This document shows, piece after piece, positions 20,819 to 33,967 of a stretch of DNA of 64,000 nucleotides. Made by a program: the position numbers and the translations under genes. The stretch spans positions 3,674,823 through 3,738,822 of the forward strand of contig OZ025252.1 in NCBI GenBank assembly GCA_964019135.1. Direction: 5' to 3'. Position 1 is the first letter of the stretch. Each line of letters opens with the position of its first letter. The notes beneath the pieces are model-generated. The model was not told where the DNA came from, ran no database searches, and saw only the letters and a program-made list of their open reading frames with translations. This stretch comes from Arenicola marina. Its lineage: Eukaryota; Annelida; Polychaeta; Arenicolidae.

Positions 20819-22840
20819 GATTGAGCCAGCTAAAGCAACTAAGTTCTGCTGCCACGGCTAGGATAATGTGTGCCTGGCCAATGGGGAGGCAGGGATCGAA
20901 GCCAGGAAGGCGAACTCCAGACTGTCTGGAAACGTGAGGTTGGGGTGTGGGGGGTCCACATTCATGATGCCACGCAGGCCGTGTTTAATTTTAGTCCGTG
21001 CCAGGTTTTAGACTGCACTCGCTGTGGCACGAGTGTGGGATCAGGGCAGCAGGACTCAGTTACGTAACCAGCTCACTGCAAGCATCAACGACTATTAAAC
21101 TAGACTATTGCGGCTAACTTAAATACAACACGACATAATTTAATTATAATCTCTGGTCTGCACGGCTGTATCGTAACAATACTCTTAAACAAACAGTAGT
21201 TGTCTAAACCCAAGATTACAGGAGTTACACGGGAAAACCATTTTAACGTTTTCAACGCTTCATGACCTTGTGCCTGCTGTGACCTTGACCTTTACGTGAC
21301 CTTGATCAATAGTGTCACCTGCGTCCAAATATTAATGTTATGTCGCACGCAAGGTTCGTTTGTCTGATTTGTTGCCTTCGTGGAGAAATAGAGGATGTCA
21401 CTGTTCTGCTAAATGCTCTCATACGTATATATAGAGCTCATTGTTAAGGTAAGCAACCCATAATAAGCCTCGGCGATTTTGAGCAGACCTCGGTGAACAT
21501 CGACAAACATCGGCGGGTGTCAGTGAAAGGGGAATCCCTAACTCGTTACGTCATTCACAGGAGAATCCCCAATTCGTGACGTCATTCACAGGGTATTTAC
21601 CCGAGAACGGCTCTCCGTGATAAAGTCGGAACATTCAAGAAAAAAATAACAAAAAAACGTGTAAATAGTTCAGAAAACATTCGTGTAGATCATGATTATA
21701 TTGGAGACCATTATGTATAACCAGATTGATTAAAATGTCAATTTGTAAACACAAGGCGTAAATTACTAATAGTTGGTGTGAAAAAAATATTTGTGAAATA
21801 ACATTTTCAAGCTTGAGGACGTGTTTCTTGGGAGATTTGCACGGCTACCTATATTTTTCTTTATTTTTATTACAAGAACTATATTTTTAGAAGTTTTTAA
21901 AAGTGATTTGGTGTCAAGATTTTTATTTATTTTTGATGAATTTATAGCCAATGTTGTGAAGGTGGTGATTTCGAATTTTGGCAAAAACTGTCATGATTTT
22001 GCATAATTGCACTTTATTATTACCATTCTGTTATTTGTTGTGGCTACTATTTACATTTTTGAATATCATTCCTTTATGGCACTAGGTTTTAGCTTTCCTA
22101 AGAGCTATTACTGATGATAATGACTTAATATTGATCTGAATTGTAGCATAATTACATATTTGTGGTAGGTGTCAAGTCTTGGTCATTTTGTGAAATGGGA
22201 GTATAATTGGAAAATAGAGAATATTTTCTTGATGGAACGGTTAAGTATCCTAAAAATTCCCCAGAAGGTGTGTAATTGGGTATAAATTCATCAAATAATC
22301 ACAAATACAGAGTTCTTTTACCTTGCTATTATGGGTAGCTTACCTTAAAGTTTAAGAATTATTTTCAGAAAAACTATTCCGGCTATTTGCAAAATTGAAA
22401 CAAGGTACAGAAGGACCCAATGCGTGAAATACTTTCTGCGTGATTAGATGACAACTGTCATCTAATAGGGATTTTTCAATTTCCCCGCCTGTCGCTCCGG
22501 AAATGGTTAGGCTAAATTTACAAAAATGGCCGTGACTTTGACCTTTGAGTTGCCATCTGCAAACTCGATCTGTCGATGGACCGTCGGAGACTTTCGTCTT
22601 AAGATGTATAAACATTTGGCGCCCCATGAAGCTGAAACCCGGGCTCCCCCGTTTGAAAAACGGTCAAATCAGCTGTAATTTCTTGCAATGATATAATTTT
22701 CAAGAATAAAACATAAAAATAACGAGCTTTGTGTATTTAATACAGCAAAAAACATCTTCTACCCTTTCAAAAAGGTTATAATTGTGACAGAACTCATTCA
22801 TTCATCAGCTGATTTCATGTGTTATTAGGCTTAGGCTGGG
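20819..22840. other. Non-genic DNA
   Basis: 20820-21080 is moderately GC-rich and might be remnant element sequence. 21240-21310 holds several GACCTTGACC half-sites like those in nearby repeats. 21600-22620 is AT-rich. No conserved frame or RNA was recognised. Confidence 0.4.
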
Positions 22841-23331
22841 TTAGGCTCTTCCACAGCCCCACCTCCGCTCGCTCCACGTGGGGCTGTAAACGGCTAATCT
22901 AAGGTTGGCAGGGATTGGTCAACGCGCTCTGACTGTTTCGAATATTCTCATTGGCTGTGCTAAATTTAGCTGAGTGCGATGCATCATCATGGCCGCCGTT
23001 GACAAAGTTTTGGCGGAAGTGAAAGATTCTTGGCTCAAATAAGATTTAAACTTGCTCCTGAAATAGTTTTAACGCATATATACGAAACAACCAGGAAAGA
23101 AAAGCAGACGCATGGCTATTTAGGAAAAAATAATGTGATTGTAGGCGGAAATACATTTCGCGAAAATCGAGAATGTTTACTTTCCAGTTCAGCGGGGGGG
23201 GGGGGGGGAGAGCTGATCAGCTGATGCCTTCAGTGACCTCCCAAGAGAAATGACAGTGATGTCACTGTCAATGCGGTTATACATCAGCAAAGAAATAAGC
23301 TGGCAGAAGCAACATCTATGGAAATTGCAGG
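22841..23331 (+). other. Possible promoter and short first exon, gene not recognised
   Basis: Two CCAAT-type boxes (ATTGGT near 22914, ATTGGC near 22951) precede an ATGGCCGCCGTTGACAAAG at 22990 that opens only 18 codons. A 64-residue frame (23030-23224) with a poly-G stretch follows, and a good 5' splice site (TTGCAG then GTAAAT) is at 23330. No family match. The GC-rich start also holds a 10-bp-arm hairpin (22853-22862 with 22878-22887). It may be a repeat or a dead exon. Confidence 0.2.
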
Positions 23332-24982
23332 TAAATTTAAGTTATATTTAATATTTTTATGTTTTCATTACATATGATTAGGAGTATAAACTTCATTAGT
23401 TATACAGATGCAATTAAATGCCTTTGATTAATTTGTGCCAAATTTTTCATTTCAAATTTATGATTTTCTTAATGCAGCTGTAATATCAGTGGTGTGTCAA
23501 TATAAACAATTATAAGAAAATTATTGCAACAGTTTAATAAGCTTATCTGTATTTTTTTCTTTTAGATGCATGAAGAGCTATTGTGCAGATATTTGCAGGC
23601 CTCTAGACAATATTCATTTGTCAAATGCTATTGAGTCATGTAGAATAGGTGTTAATATTGATATATTCCTGTTATTTATTACTTGATAGGGTTTTAGCCT
23701 TAATCATGTTAATTCCTTAATTCTTATCTAAATTCGGTAATGTTATGATCTATTTCTGGTATAGTCTGTGTAAGGACTTCATATGTACATGACATGTACA
23801 TATGCACATGAGTGAAATGTATAGAACATGTCATTATTTTCATTTATGTGAAGTACAATTACCGGTAAGCATGATTTTTAGGCAACTGACTGAGCAATAT
23901 GACATATGAGCAGATTATGGCTCTGTTTAGTAAACTCAGATGGGTCAGATGATCAAGTATTAAGCAGCAAGTATTACTTTTTTCACCTGGGTAATTTACT
24001 TTGTCTGAGAAAACTGTACATAGTTGTCTGCTCTACTACCGTTGTATAGTCATATACATGTACTGCATCTCCAAATCACACATGGTGGGAGCTTGGCCAG
24101 TACCTTATTATATATAGTCATGTATTAAATTGATGATCAATCTGTCAAACCCCTAATATATGTTATTTTTATATTCAAATGGTCAAACTTGCGAGAATGG
24201 TGCTTTGTCAAGACCCGGACACCACATCTGGAGCCATCACAGGATGCTGTGTCATGACTTTCACAGTGAAGCACAGTTCAAATGTATGCTAATGCAAGAT
24301 TTTGAAATGAAATAAGCCAGGGATTTCTTAAAATTATGAGCTGGGTCATTATGAAAATTTGGTAGCCAATGTTGATTTACATCAATGCAAAGAATAATTG
24401 GACGAAATGTATTTCATTCAGTTTCATGAAATAATACTTATTAATGCTTTCAATAAATGTGTTTGTCATTCTTCGATTGAATATGGCTGATGTTTTTTTA
24501 ATATAATTTTTGTCTACACGCACACATATAAATCCCCATAACTCCTGAAACTTCAAGAGGAATTGCTGCGGCACAAAATACCTTTCTAATTACCAGTATT
24601 CCAGAGGGAACAGATATATTCCATGTTATACGTGCAGCTCACTTTTTTGCTGCAAATCTATCCAATCATGTTCTCAGGCAGTCACTTTTCTCATCTATAT
24701 TGTCGCACGGTTCCTATCGGCGTTAGGTGGTACAACACACTGATAGTACAACCGCGGACAGTGGGGAATGGTTTACCGGGTGTGATCCTGGGATGTCGCT
24801 GTTATCACGAGATTATTGAAACAGAAAACGATGTATTCACTTTATAGGAAGTTCTTTATTAATTCAAAGATGCGTCCAGCCAGGTCTGGATCCCGAAGCC
24901 AACTGACTCCTGCATGAGTCTCTATGAATGCAAAACCCATGTGGCCCTGGACAGCCGGGAGACCCAGTAGCCAATGGAGGCA
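23332..24982. other. AT-rich non-genic DNA
   Basis: No conserved frame, RNA or complete transposon recognised. Confidence 0.4.
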
Positions 24983-25052
24983 CACAGATATAACCTCTGT
25001 GACCCCACATTTAAAGGAGCCAATGACACAGGAACCTCTGCATTTGTTTGGG
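24983..25052 (+). repeat. 70-bp direct repeat, left copy
   Basis: Nearly identical (one difference noticed) to 27634-27703, starting CACAGATATAACCTCTGTGA and ending at GTTTGGG. The two copies bracket the 26.0-27.5 kb gypsy fragment, so they may be terminal-repeat remnants or a separate repeat. Confidence 0.7.
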
Positions 25053-26046
25053 GCTTTACGGTCTGAGCCGTAAGTGAGAGCATAGTTAAATACATTGTAT
25101 CTCAACTAAATACTGTAGTCATTGCATACCTGAGCTATTCTGTAACAATGAATTACTATTGGCTTTGATTAATAATCTCTTAGGTGATACACCAATGATA
25201 AAGGTGAGTAAAAAATATAAACTGTAATCTATACAAAGTCTACGCTTACACCTATCTCAACTGCATTTCCTTATATGGTGGGCGTCTAGTGCACCAGGAT
25301 AAAGTCAGTTTTGATATTCCACATATTTCAGGAATACAAATTCTAGTTCACCGTTGTACCATTATATTGTGGACATTTTGTGCACAAATGACATTAATAC
25401 AGCGGCGACTCTCATACCAACTTAACAAGCCAGTATTAATAAAAGGTTTTTACCATTGCCTTATCAATATCAGATGGAAGCAACTTTCTTCCCAAAACCA
25501 GTGTACAATTGTACCTGATACTCTCGCATTGTCTAGTGCTTCAGCCGACACAACACTCCTGCTTGAGGAGAGACAGGGGTTTCCTGTGTGTCCGAGTGTT
25601 AGTTACACGACTTGATACATCTGGCTGTCACATGGAAATACGTGCATATAGATGCACAGCTGGGATGCAAGAACAGACATGACACCTTAAATATGGGGTT
25701 ACTAGACCCTCAGCAATTTTTGTTACCTGAAGTAATATTTTGATGAATAGAAAATTTTGAGTTAGGTGATCTTGTGCAATTCAAGCTACTCCTCTTACGC
25801 CACAGGGTTACCATGCTCACAGCAGATTATCACCAGCATTGTGTTACATTACACACTGATCATACTATAATCATAACCAAATCATCTCATCACCTTCAAA
25901 TGTGAATGACTCTCCTCTCGTCACAATCAGCTCACATATTATATATCAAGCTGAACAATTATTCCAATAATTTCACTTAAAAACCTGTTCTTGTTGAATG
26001 ACAAATCCTGTCGGTTGATCAACATAACCGTTCACCTTACACAACT
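25053..26046. other. Non-genic DNA
   Basis: A 108-residue plus-strand frame at 25289-25615 shows no recognised similarity and is probably chance. Nothing else identified. Confidence 0.35.
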
Positions 26047-27510
26047 TTATATATAGTTTAATTTTGTCACATTACTGACATAAACATAAATCTTGCAATA
26101 TACTACATATTCACATACTTGAACAACAAGCTGCTTGACAAGTCGTGCCACCTTGGTTCCTTTACCCCTGGGGTAATAAAAGTGGTACAACAAACCATCA
26201 TCGTCATCTAGGATATATTCATGACTCTCTGCAATGAATCGTGCTTGTTGATCTGATGTCAGATCTGACGGAAGAGTCGAGGTGGAAAGATAATTAATAA
26301 TCTTTGCCAGCTCTGTGTCACGCTGCTGTTGTGCACTTACTGAAGATTCGTCATTATCAGTAACAGAGCAAATATGTCGAGGAGCGTTGAGTTGGATGTA
26401 ACGTTGTTCATTTGTCTGCGGCGTTGGTGATTCAACTAATGATTTCACCTCAGAATCAGTGAACACACCTTGGATTCAAGTAGACGGATTGCTCGTTTTG
26501 GGGTCTTATTCTCTACGAATTAGGCTATCAGCGTTTGCATTGCTCTTTCCCTTTCTGTACTGGATGTCATACCGATATTGTTGCAGGAACAACGACCATC
26601 TGCATAGTCTGCCAGTGGTAAGCTCATAGTCTTGGATATACCGAAGAGCTGAGTGATCGGTTATGACAGTGAAAGGTCGATCCGCCAAGTACACATGATA
26701 CTGGCGTATGCCTTCAATTACAGCTAGGCCCTCGAGCTCAGATATACCCCAATTGCGTTCTGAGTCACGAAGCGCTCAACCACCATACTCAACGACTACT
26801 TCTCGACCATTATCATCACGTTGTGCCAGTATGTAAGACACGGAACAGCCACTTGCGTCGTTGATAAGGATAAAGTCTTTGTCAAAGTAGGGGTAAGTTA
26901 GAATAGGTGCTGTGGTCAATGCTTGTTTCAGTGTGTCAAAGGCTTGTTGACAATGTGTATCCCAAACAAACTTGACTTCCTTCTTGAGTAGGTTATTAAG
27001 CGGAGACGCAGTTTGTGCGAAACCCTTGATAAATTTGCGATAGTATTGCGCCAAACCTAAGAAGGTACGAATTTGCGAAACGTTGATTGGGATCGGAAAG
27101 GTGGTGGAAGCCTATGCCTTTTCTGCATTGACAGCTATACCGTCTTTAGACACAACATGTCCCAGAAATGTCACCTTTTTATGTCCAAAGGAGCATTATT
27201 CAGGATGTAGGCGCAAGTTGGCCTGTCGTAGGGTTGTGAAAATGGAGCGTAAATGTTCCAGATGAGATTCGAAGTTAGCTGAGTAGACCAACACGTCGTC
27301 GGCGTAAACCAACGCATAGATCTTAATGTCATACACTCTATCCTTGTTGTTAGTAGCCTTGAGACTATTTACTTCTACAGCGATTTTGGTCTCAAGCTCC
27401 TCTACAGCCTGTAGATGCTTTCTGACGTAGGTAATGGACGTGGGTTCCATTTTATCTATCGCACACCATGGACGATTAGGAGCAAATTCTGGTGCGTTGG
27501 GGTTCAATTC
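26047..27510 (-). mobile_element. Ty3/gypsy-type pol fragment (fossil)
   Basis: Minus-strand pieces show reverse transcriptase with the YADDVLVYS active-site block (near 27290), the following connection region (YYRKFIKGFAQTASPLNNLL), RNase H (DASGCSVSYILAQRD and the ITDHSALRYIQ block) and a leader resembling the start of integrase. No gag was found. It is broken, with several breaks. Identical-looking 70-bp repeats at 24983 and 27634 flank it. Older than the 15-21 kb element, judging by its greater decay. Confidence 0.8.
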
Positions 27511-27633
27511 AGTTTCCGAGGGCTCCAGGTTGTTTTTTTAACTCGTCTGGTGTGTCAGATACATGAACGACAGGCACGTCATCACTCATGGGAGAGAAGG
27601 TACCTACGACTGTATGTTTACGAATGTCCGGCC

Positions 27634-27703
27634 CACAGATATAACCTCTGTGACCCCACATTTAAAGGAGCCAATGACACATGAACCTCTGCATTTGTTT
27701 GGG
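27634..27703 (+). repeat. 70-bp direct repeat, right copy
   Basis: See the copy at 24983-25052; same orientation, 2.65 kb apart. Confidence 0.7.
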
Positions 27704-28701
27704 TTCTTAAACTTTAAAAGAGCAAGTAACTGTGCGGGGATTTAAATGTAGCCTTGCTCTCAGGGACTATCTCAGATATACGGGTTCAATTTCTTGTGAG
27801 AGGGACCATCTCAAGAATTTAGCTATATAAAAAGATATTTATAATATGTTTTATTTTAATATATGTTTTACTCTTTGAAGCAAATACCGGTATTTAGTGC
27901 TTAAAATTTCATATTGATGATTTATTTGACATTTCAGGCTTAAGTTAATGGCTGGTAGACTGAACTTAATTATTATGAATGTGTGTGACCATAAAAGATT
28001 GACTCCCTAGATTCTTTTTCTAAGTGATGAGAAGCCAGCATAAACATGTACAGAACTGTTAATGAACCTTTAATTTTATGCGCTATAGAACTACACCTTT
28101 TACCAAAAAATATAATACAAATTTCTGTTTCACCAAAAGATAAAATCACGTAACAAACAATAGCTTTTTCACTATAAGACGCAGCATATGAGAGGAGTGA
28201 TACAGTAAAATGTTCATTGAATACTTTTAAACAATTAAATGTAATAATGAGCAATAAAATATTATATCACAGGCTTATGATACTTAATATATGATAATGC
28301 TTATAATGATACTTAATAAAAGTAAAATATTACTTTAATAGGTTGATGCAGGTAATTTTATATTGATATTTATGACCTGAATGGTGTTGAACAATCAGAA
28401 AGTTTACATGACCAATGTTTCAAAATAACGTCTGAGGTGACCCATTATAGCTTTAAAAGGGGCATACCATTTGATTCCAGGAAGTAGGGTGGGGGGCATG
28501 ATTGTAAGCTTATCAGGCCTCCCTCTAAGCAGCATGTATGCCGTGGTGTAACAGCACCATGTGACCTTAGAGCCAGCTAGGTAAGGCTTTTAGCAGGACA
28601 GATATTATTATGATATATATATGTATATAGTGATGGAAGACATTTTGCACCCCATTCCAACTCCCTTCTTTCAACTTCCAACAGGATGATACTGTTAAGA
28701 T
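27704..28701. other. AT-rich non-genic DNA
   Basis: No recognised gene or element; short microsatellite-like TA runs near 28610. Confidence 0.4.
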
Positions 28702-28816
28702 CAGGGGCGGATCTAGAGGTGGGGTCGGGAGGGTTGCACCCCCCCCCCCCCAACCCGGTCGCAAGTTTTTAGATAGCAACCCCCCTCCCCTTTCCAAATT
28801 CCTAGATCTGCCCCTG
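28702..28816. mobile_element. Short hAT-like MITE
   Basis: About 115 bp with inverted ends CAGGGGCGGATCTAG and CTAGATCTGCCCCTG, a widespread hAT MITE terminus. The centre has a run of 13 C. A target duplication is not evident. Confidence 0.6.
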
Positions 28817-28954
28817 ACTGATTTAATGCCGTTTTAATACTTTTGCAGTCAAAGAATACAGAGATCACACCTTGAATGCTAACTTCACGGGCATCGTAAA
28901 GTGACAGAGGGAGGGGCGGGCGGTATTGGGCCGCATAGTCGCACCCAAAAGCAA

Positions 28955-30130
28955 CTTCTGTTTTTACAAAAGTTAATTTTGTCCACGAAAAACACCTTTG
29001 TAGAGACAGAAGTTCATTTTGTAGACAGAATTAACTTTTGTGGAGACAAAATGTGCTTTTCGTCGACAGAATCAACTTTTGTAGAGACAAAATGTGCATT
29101 TTGTCTACAAAAGCAACTTCTGTCTTTACAAAAGTTAATTCTGTCTACAAAAAACACTTTTGTAGAGACAAAATGTAAGTTTCGTTGACAAAATCGACTT
29201 TTGTAGAGACAAAAGTTCATTTTGTAGAAAGAATTAACTTTTGGAGAGACAAAATGTGCATTTCGTCGACAGAATCAACTTTTGTCTCTACAAAAGTGCA
29301 TTTTGTCTACAAGAACGCACGCCCTTGTGATCCCGAGCTCGCTGCTCTACCAATGCGCCACGAAAGCTTCCTATGTCGCGTCGCTGTTTTAAGCTTAATG
29401 TGCGGTTAATCTCGGCGTGACCTGTAGGAACAAAAGTTGATTCTGTCGACGAAATTTACATTTCGTCTCTACAAAAGCGTTTTTCGTAGACAAAAGGAAC
29501 TTTTGTAAAGGCACAAGTTCCTTTTGTAGACAAGATGCACTTTTGTAGAGACACAAGTTGATTCTGTAGACGAAATGAACATTTTGTCTCTACAAAAGTT
29601 GATTCTGTCTACAAAATGAACTTTTGTAATGACAGAAGTTGCTTTTATAGACAAAACGCACTGTTGTAGAGACAAAAGTTGATTCTGTCTACAAAATGAA
29701 CTTTTGTTTCTACAAAAGTGTTTTTCGTAGACAAAATGCACTTTTGTGGCGACAGAAGCCTCTTTGGTCGACTAAATAAGAAGGGTAACACTTGGCGCCC
29801 CATATAAATCTCAGCGTGAGCTGGAGAGACAAAATTTGACTTCGTAGACAAAATGAACTTTTGTCTCTACAGAAGTTGATTTTGTCGACGAAACTAACAT
29901 TTTGTCTCTACAAAGGTGTTTTTCGTAGATAAAAGGAACTTTTGTAAAGACAGAAGTTGCCTTTGTAGACAAAATGCACTTTTGTAGAGACAAAAGTTGA
30001 TTCTGTCGACGAAATGCACATTTTGTCTCTACAAAAGTTAATTCTGTCTACAAAATGAACTTTTGTCTTCACGAAAAAGTTTTTCGTAGACAAAATGCAC
30101 TTTTGTAGAGACAGAATTAAGCCTCTTTGG
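28955..30130. repeat. Palindrome-rich array built from TTTTGT-(C/A)-TACAAAA-type units
   Basis: Dozens of roughly 24-bp units alternate between GTAGAGACAAAA-type and TGTCTACAAAATG-type blocks in both orientations, so adjacent units can pair with one another. The array is interrupted at about 29310-29430 and 29760-29815. The interruption at 29320-29370 contains, on the minus strand, GTGGCGCATTGGTAGAGCAG, resembling a tRNA-derived SINE head. Peptides from all frames are repetitive and look meaningless. Confidence 0.75.
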
Positions 30131-31559
30131 TTGACGAAATGAGAGGGGTTGAGAAAGACTAAATTAATACAACGAGAAATAAAATAAAGTCAGTAAAGAC
30201 ACACCAGTTCCTAAAATATCACATTTGGTGCCGTGAACCTGCGGTCTTTTCACGTGGTTGAGCGACAGGTGGCAAAATGGCGAGCGCACTGCCGCATGCG
30301 GCATGGTGGTTGAGTGGTGATGAAATTGATACACCAGGGTGTTCACTGAACAGGTGAAGGACTTGAAAGTTTAGACTAGATTTTGTCAGGATGGGGGATT
30401 AAGCAAAGACTCATTTGGGATAAATATTAATACTTTAACCAGTGCTAACGTAACTCGAGGTAGGGATCTGTGATTTATATTTTTTGCAAAGATGGCGGAC
30501 CTTTCAAAGTTCTAGAATGTTCAATAGGGGTGAGGCCGTCACGTGGTCGAAATGCCGGTCTCTGATTGGCCGAGGAGTGCGCGTTCGCGCCAAAACTGGT
30601 TTTGGGCGGTAATTTATTGGAAGATGTGGCCCCGGTTTCGGATACAGGTTGATATTTAGTGTGACACTGTGTAGGATCGTACTCGGTTGAAAAAGGTCTT
30701 GTGGGTTCCATTGTGCAGAGGGTGTAGTGAGGCATAGGTTTTTGTTGAGGTTTGGCGGGGCACGGATTCGGTGCCATGGTTTCCCACGCAGGTATAAGCG
30801 GTGGCGGTGACATGCTGGATCCATGTAGATCACTTCGGTGACGCAGTCCAGCATCAATCCCCAACTGTGAAGTAGAGGGCGGTTTACGTCACAGCCAGGT
30901 TGCCTCGGGTCTTCATGAGCCTGTTACGCCTGGCGTGATAGAAAATTCCGTTTGTTTAGCCATCTTGAGAGTCGCCGACCACGGTGTGTCCTCACAGTTT
31001 AGTTGGCCTGGTATGGGCTGGAAACCAAGACAAATGGGCTGCCTAGCAGGAGTTTTGGGCTGGCAGGGGAGTTACGTCCACAGTGTGTGTTAGTGTCGAG
31101 GTATCGCAGGGGGCGGATTTTGGTGTAGATCTGATAAAGGTGAAAAGTTACCAGTGATTAAGTGTGTGGTTTATTGGGATATCTTTAGATACTTTGTTGT
31201 AGCTGCTATAGTAAATTTGTGGCCTTTTTCAGCATGTTAGGGAGTATTAACCTAGTTTAAACTATCCGTATGGAGTAAATTGGTTATAAATTATGACATG
31301 TTGATTAAGTCGCTTGGGGTTACAAAGTGTAACACCTGAGGACCTGTGTGTCATGTGTCAGTGTACGGTTGATGACACCACCAATACCTAGTGCTTGTGT
31401 CGTGAGGAAGTGTGTGCCAATGTGGACTGGATGACCTCACTCGTTCAACGGCTGCCTGCTGAAGTGCTTGGCGGGACAACACAGAGCGCCGGAAGGGCGC
31501 TACTTCGTGCTGATCTTAGGGCAGCCTGAGCAGCGTCCCCAGCAGCGTCCGCGCCATCA

Positions 31560-32070
31560 TCGGCGTCACCGGTATCATCGGTGACCGCGGCATCATCGGC
31601 CGAACTAACGGCAGCCTCGGCCCCCTACACAAGAGCGGCGTCCCAGGCACCAGCATCAGCGGAGTCACCGGTATCATCGGTGACCGCAGCATCATCGGCC
31701 GAACTTACGGCAGACATCGGCGGCAGCATCGGCGTCCGCGATAACATCGGCGGCAGCATCGGCGTCCGCGACAACGTCCGCGACAACATCGGCGTCCGCG
31801 ACAACGTCCGCGACAACGTCCGCGACAACATCGGCGTCCGCGACAACGTCCGCGACAACGTCCGCGACAGCATCGGCGTCCACCGTATCATCGGCGTCCC
31901 CGATAGCAGCGGCTGCTACTGCAGCTACGACAGTCACCGGATAGCGACGACATTCATGACGACGTCGCTACCTGTGGTCGCTACAGCAGCGGACATCCTG
32001 GCTGCTGCGGTGGCCGAAACTGAACTTTGGTCGTGTCAGATCCGGCCCAGCCGGCATTTGTGACAGCTTC
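31560..32070. repeat. GC-rich 15-bp-type repeat (GCGTCCGCGACAAC)
   Basis: Simple tandem repeats of ATCGGCGTCCGCGAC/AACGTCCGCGAC between about 31720 and 31880, within a GCATCATCGGC-rich stretch. Open on both strands (160 and 88 residues) only because of the repeat; the peptides are low-complexity VRDN and SRTL runs. Confidence 0.6.
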
Positions 32071-32288
32071 AGCGGCGTCCTCGGTGGCGTCAATGCCGTG
32101 TTGCCGTGGAGCCTCGGGACGAGGCCCGGGCGCCACCACGGAATCACTTCGCGGTCGGCCACATCGGTGACCCAGTGACAACTCTGCGTCGTGGAACGAT
32201 ACAGACTTTGCCGGAAACGGCTATTGTGTGTTGTTTTGGTGTTAACGCTGATATATCAGGTTTTTTTTTATGTGTGGTCATTGCTGGT

Positions 32289-32330
32289 AACAGTACGACA
32301 GTATGACAGTATGACAGTATGACAGTATTT
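32289..32330. repeat. Short tandem repeat ACAGTATG
   Basis: About four to five copies of an 8-bp unit. Confidence 0.7.
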
Positions 32331-33967
32331 AGGTTTATACGTCAAATAGTAGCAGGCAGAAGGTAGACATTGGGCAGAAATAATATCGATAATGATATCG
32401 ACCGGGAGCTAGTGAATAACGGGACATAAATGTTAAGGATAATTTCAACATATATGATAATTAGAATTGTTTCTGTACGTCGGTCTTTAACGACACGCGT
32501 CCGCTCAGTTATTTTGCGCATGTTTGTTGGTTACAAATGAATGTTATAATTTCAACATATACGATACTTAGAATTGTTTATGTACACCGGTCTTTAACGT
32601 CACGCTTCCGGTACTATATTGGTACAGATTGCATCTAGACATGTACACATTTTTGTCAGCGTGCTTTAGCTGCAATTTGCGTATTCTGTACTGGATACAA
32701 CAATAATACTTGAAAATTGTAGAGGCTCGGACACGCCACATTTCCATAAAAGTTCGTGAACGATAGCTGTTGTCGTTAGGTCAGTAGAGGGTACGAACAA
32801 AAACAGAAGTGCATAAAGCTTAAGTCTAGTGGGTGCCGGTGGGCGGGGTGGGGGGGGCGGGCCATTAAAGCCGGAGTCTGATGAATGTCGACGGGGCGTG
32901 GGGCTGCAGGAGTCGGGTGGATGGGTGTGGGGGATGAGCAGAGAGGAGTCCATTAACCCTGGTTGGTGTGGGTGGAATTGGATATTGCCGTGACTGATGT
33001 TAAGAGCAGCGTATTATAGGTTTCCCGGGCAGAGTTTCCCGGGCGGAGTTCGTTCTCTTGCTACTACTGGGAAGTTGTGGAAGCGAGACAATACGGGATT
33101 TGTTTGTTTTGATGACGGTTCGGGCGATAAGGCGTTGGGAGAAATATTATTACTGTTGGCACCAAGCCAGGTAGCCCGCCGCAGGCCGCGGGATAAGGTG
33201 ATAAGCACCCAGCGGTTGTGTTGACACATGCGATAGCTTTGACACATCTAAGAGCGACGGCTGGATAGGTTCTCATGGCGTAGGTTCTCAAGGCGGCTGC
33301 TGGAGTCAATGGGCTCTTCCATGCCGCGGCATAGTGGGGCAGACAGCTTCATTTTATTAGTATAGATATGACGTTATGTTTGCTTTGGATTTATAATGGT
33401 TCAACTTCGCTGTCATAATATTAGTGATTTGGGTTTAGTCGTTCGAGGGCGAACGTTTTAAAGGGAGGGGGAGTGTGGTATCCCAGGTCTCCATACTTTT
33501 GCGCCATACTGTAGTTTGCTCACGTGAGTTGCTATAGCAACCACAGCGGTGATGTCACCGCTTGGGTTGAGTTTAGCAGTTAGTCAGTCAGCGGCGTTGC
33601 GGGAGGTCGGGCTTTAGCTAGCTAGCTAGGAGGGAAGTAGGACTTTTATTTTAATCGGATACACCGCCCTGCGGAGCAAGAGGCTGGCAGCAGTTTCACC
33701 AAGTGCTGCCAGGTAAGTGACACACCGTTTAACGGAGTTGGTAACTGGTTTAATTTGAGTTTTAAGACAGTAGACCTATAAATAAATCATCGATACTTGA
33801 CCACTGCGTTTAGCCTCAGCGCCTTCGCCACCACGTGTTGAGGCCGATCTCGGAACGAACACCCAGTTGGGGTTGTCGAAATTAAGTTTAGAAACAATTG
33901 GAATAACACAACGAGAAGTACAAAATTAAGTAAAGACCGTGAGGACTCTCTTTCGGAAAATATCACA

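Larger units (their letters stand above)
30150..33967 (+). mobile_element. LTR retrotransposon fossil without recognisable genes
   Basis: An LTR-like block at 33474-33967 starts TGTGGTATCCC, follows a polypurine tract (AAAGGGAGGGGGAG) and ends AAAATATCACA. A diverged remnant with the same end (about 30150-30223) is followed by TTTGGTGCCGTGAACC, a plausible primer-binding site. The interior encodes no gag or pol that I recognise and includes a GC-rich repeat (31690-31900). It is broken, with its 5' end largely replaced by the neighbouring array. Non-autonomous LTR element is the likely class; the assignment is tentative. Confidence 0.5.

Noticed and set aside
28955-30130. CRISPR-like array
   Set aside because: Units and 'spacers' are both repetitive and alternate orientation, no cas genes are present, and the genome is animal.
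31581-32063. 160-codon Ala/Ser- and VRDN-rich protein
   Set aside because: Low-complexity GC repeat open on both strands, inside a decayed LTR element; no domain.
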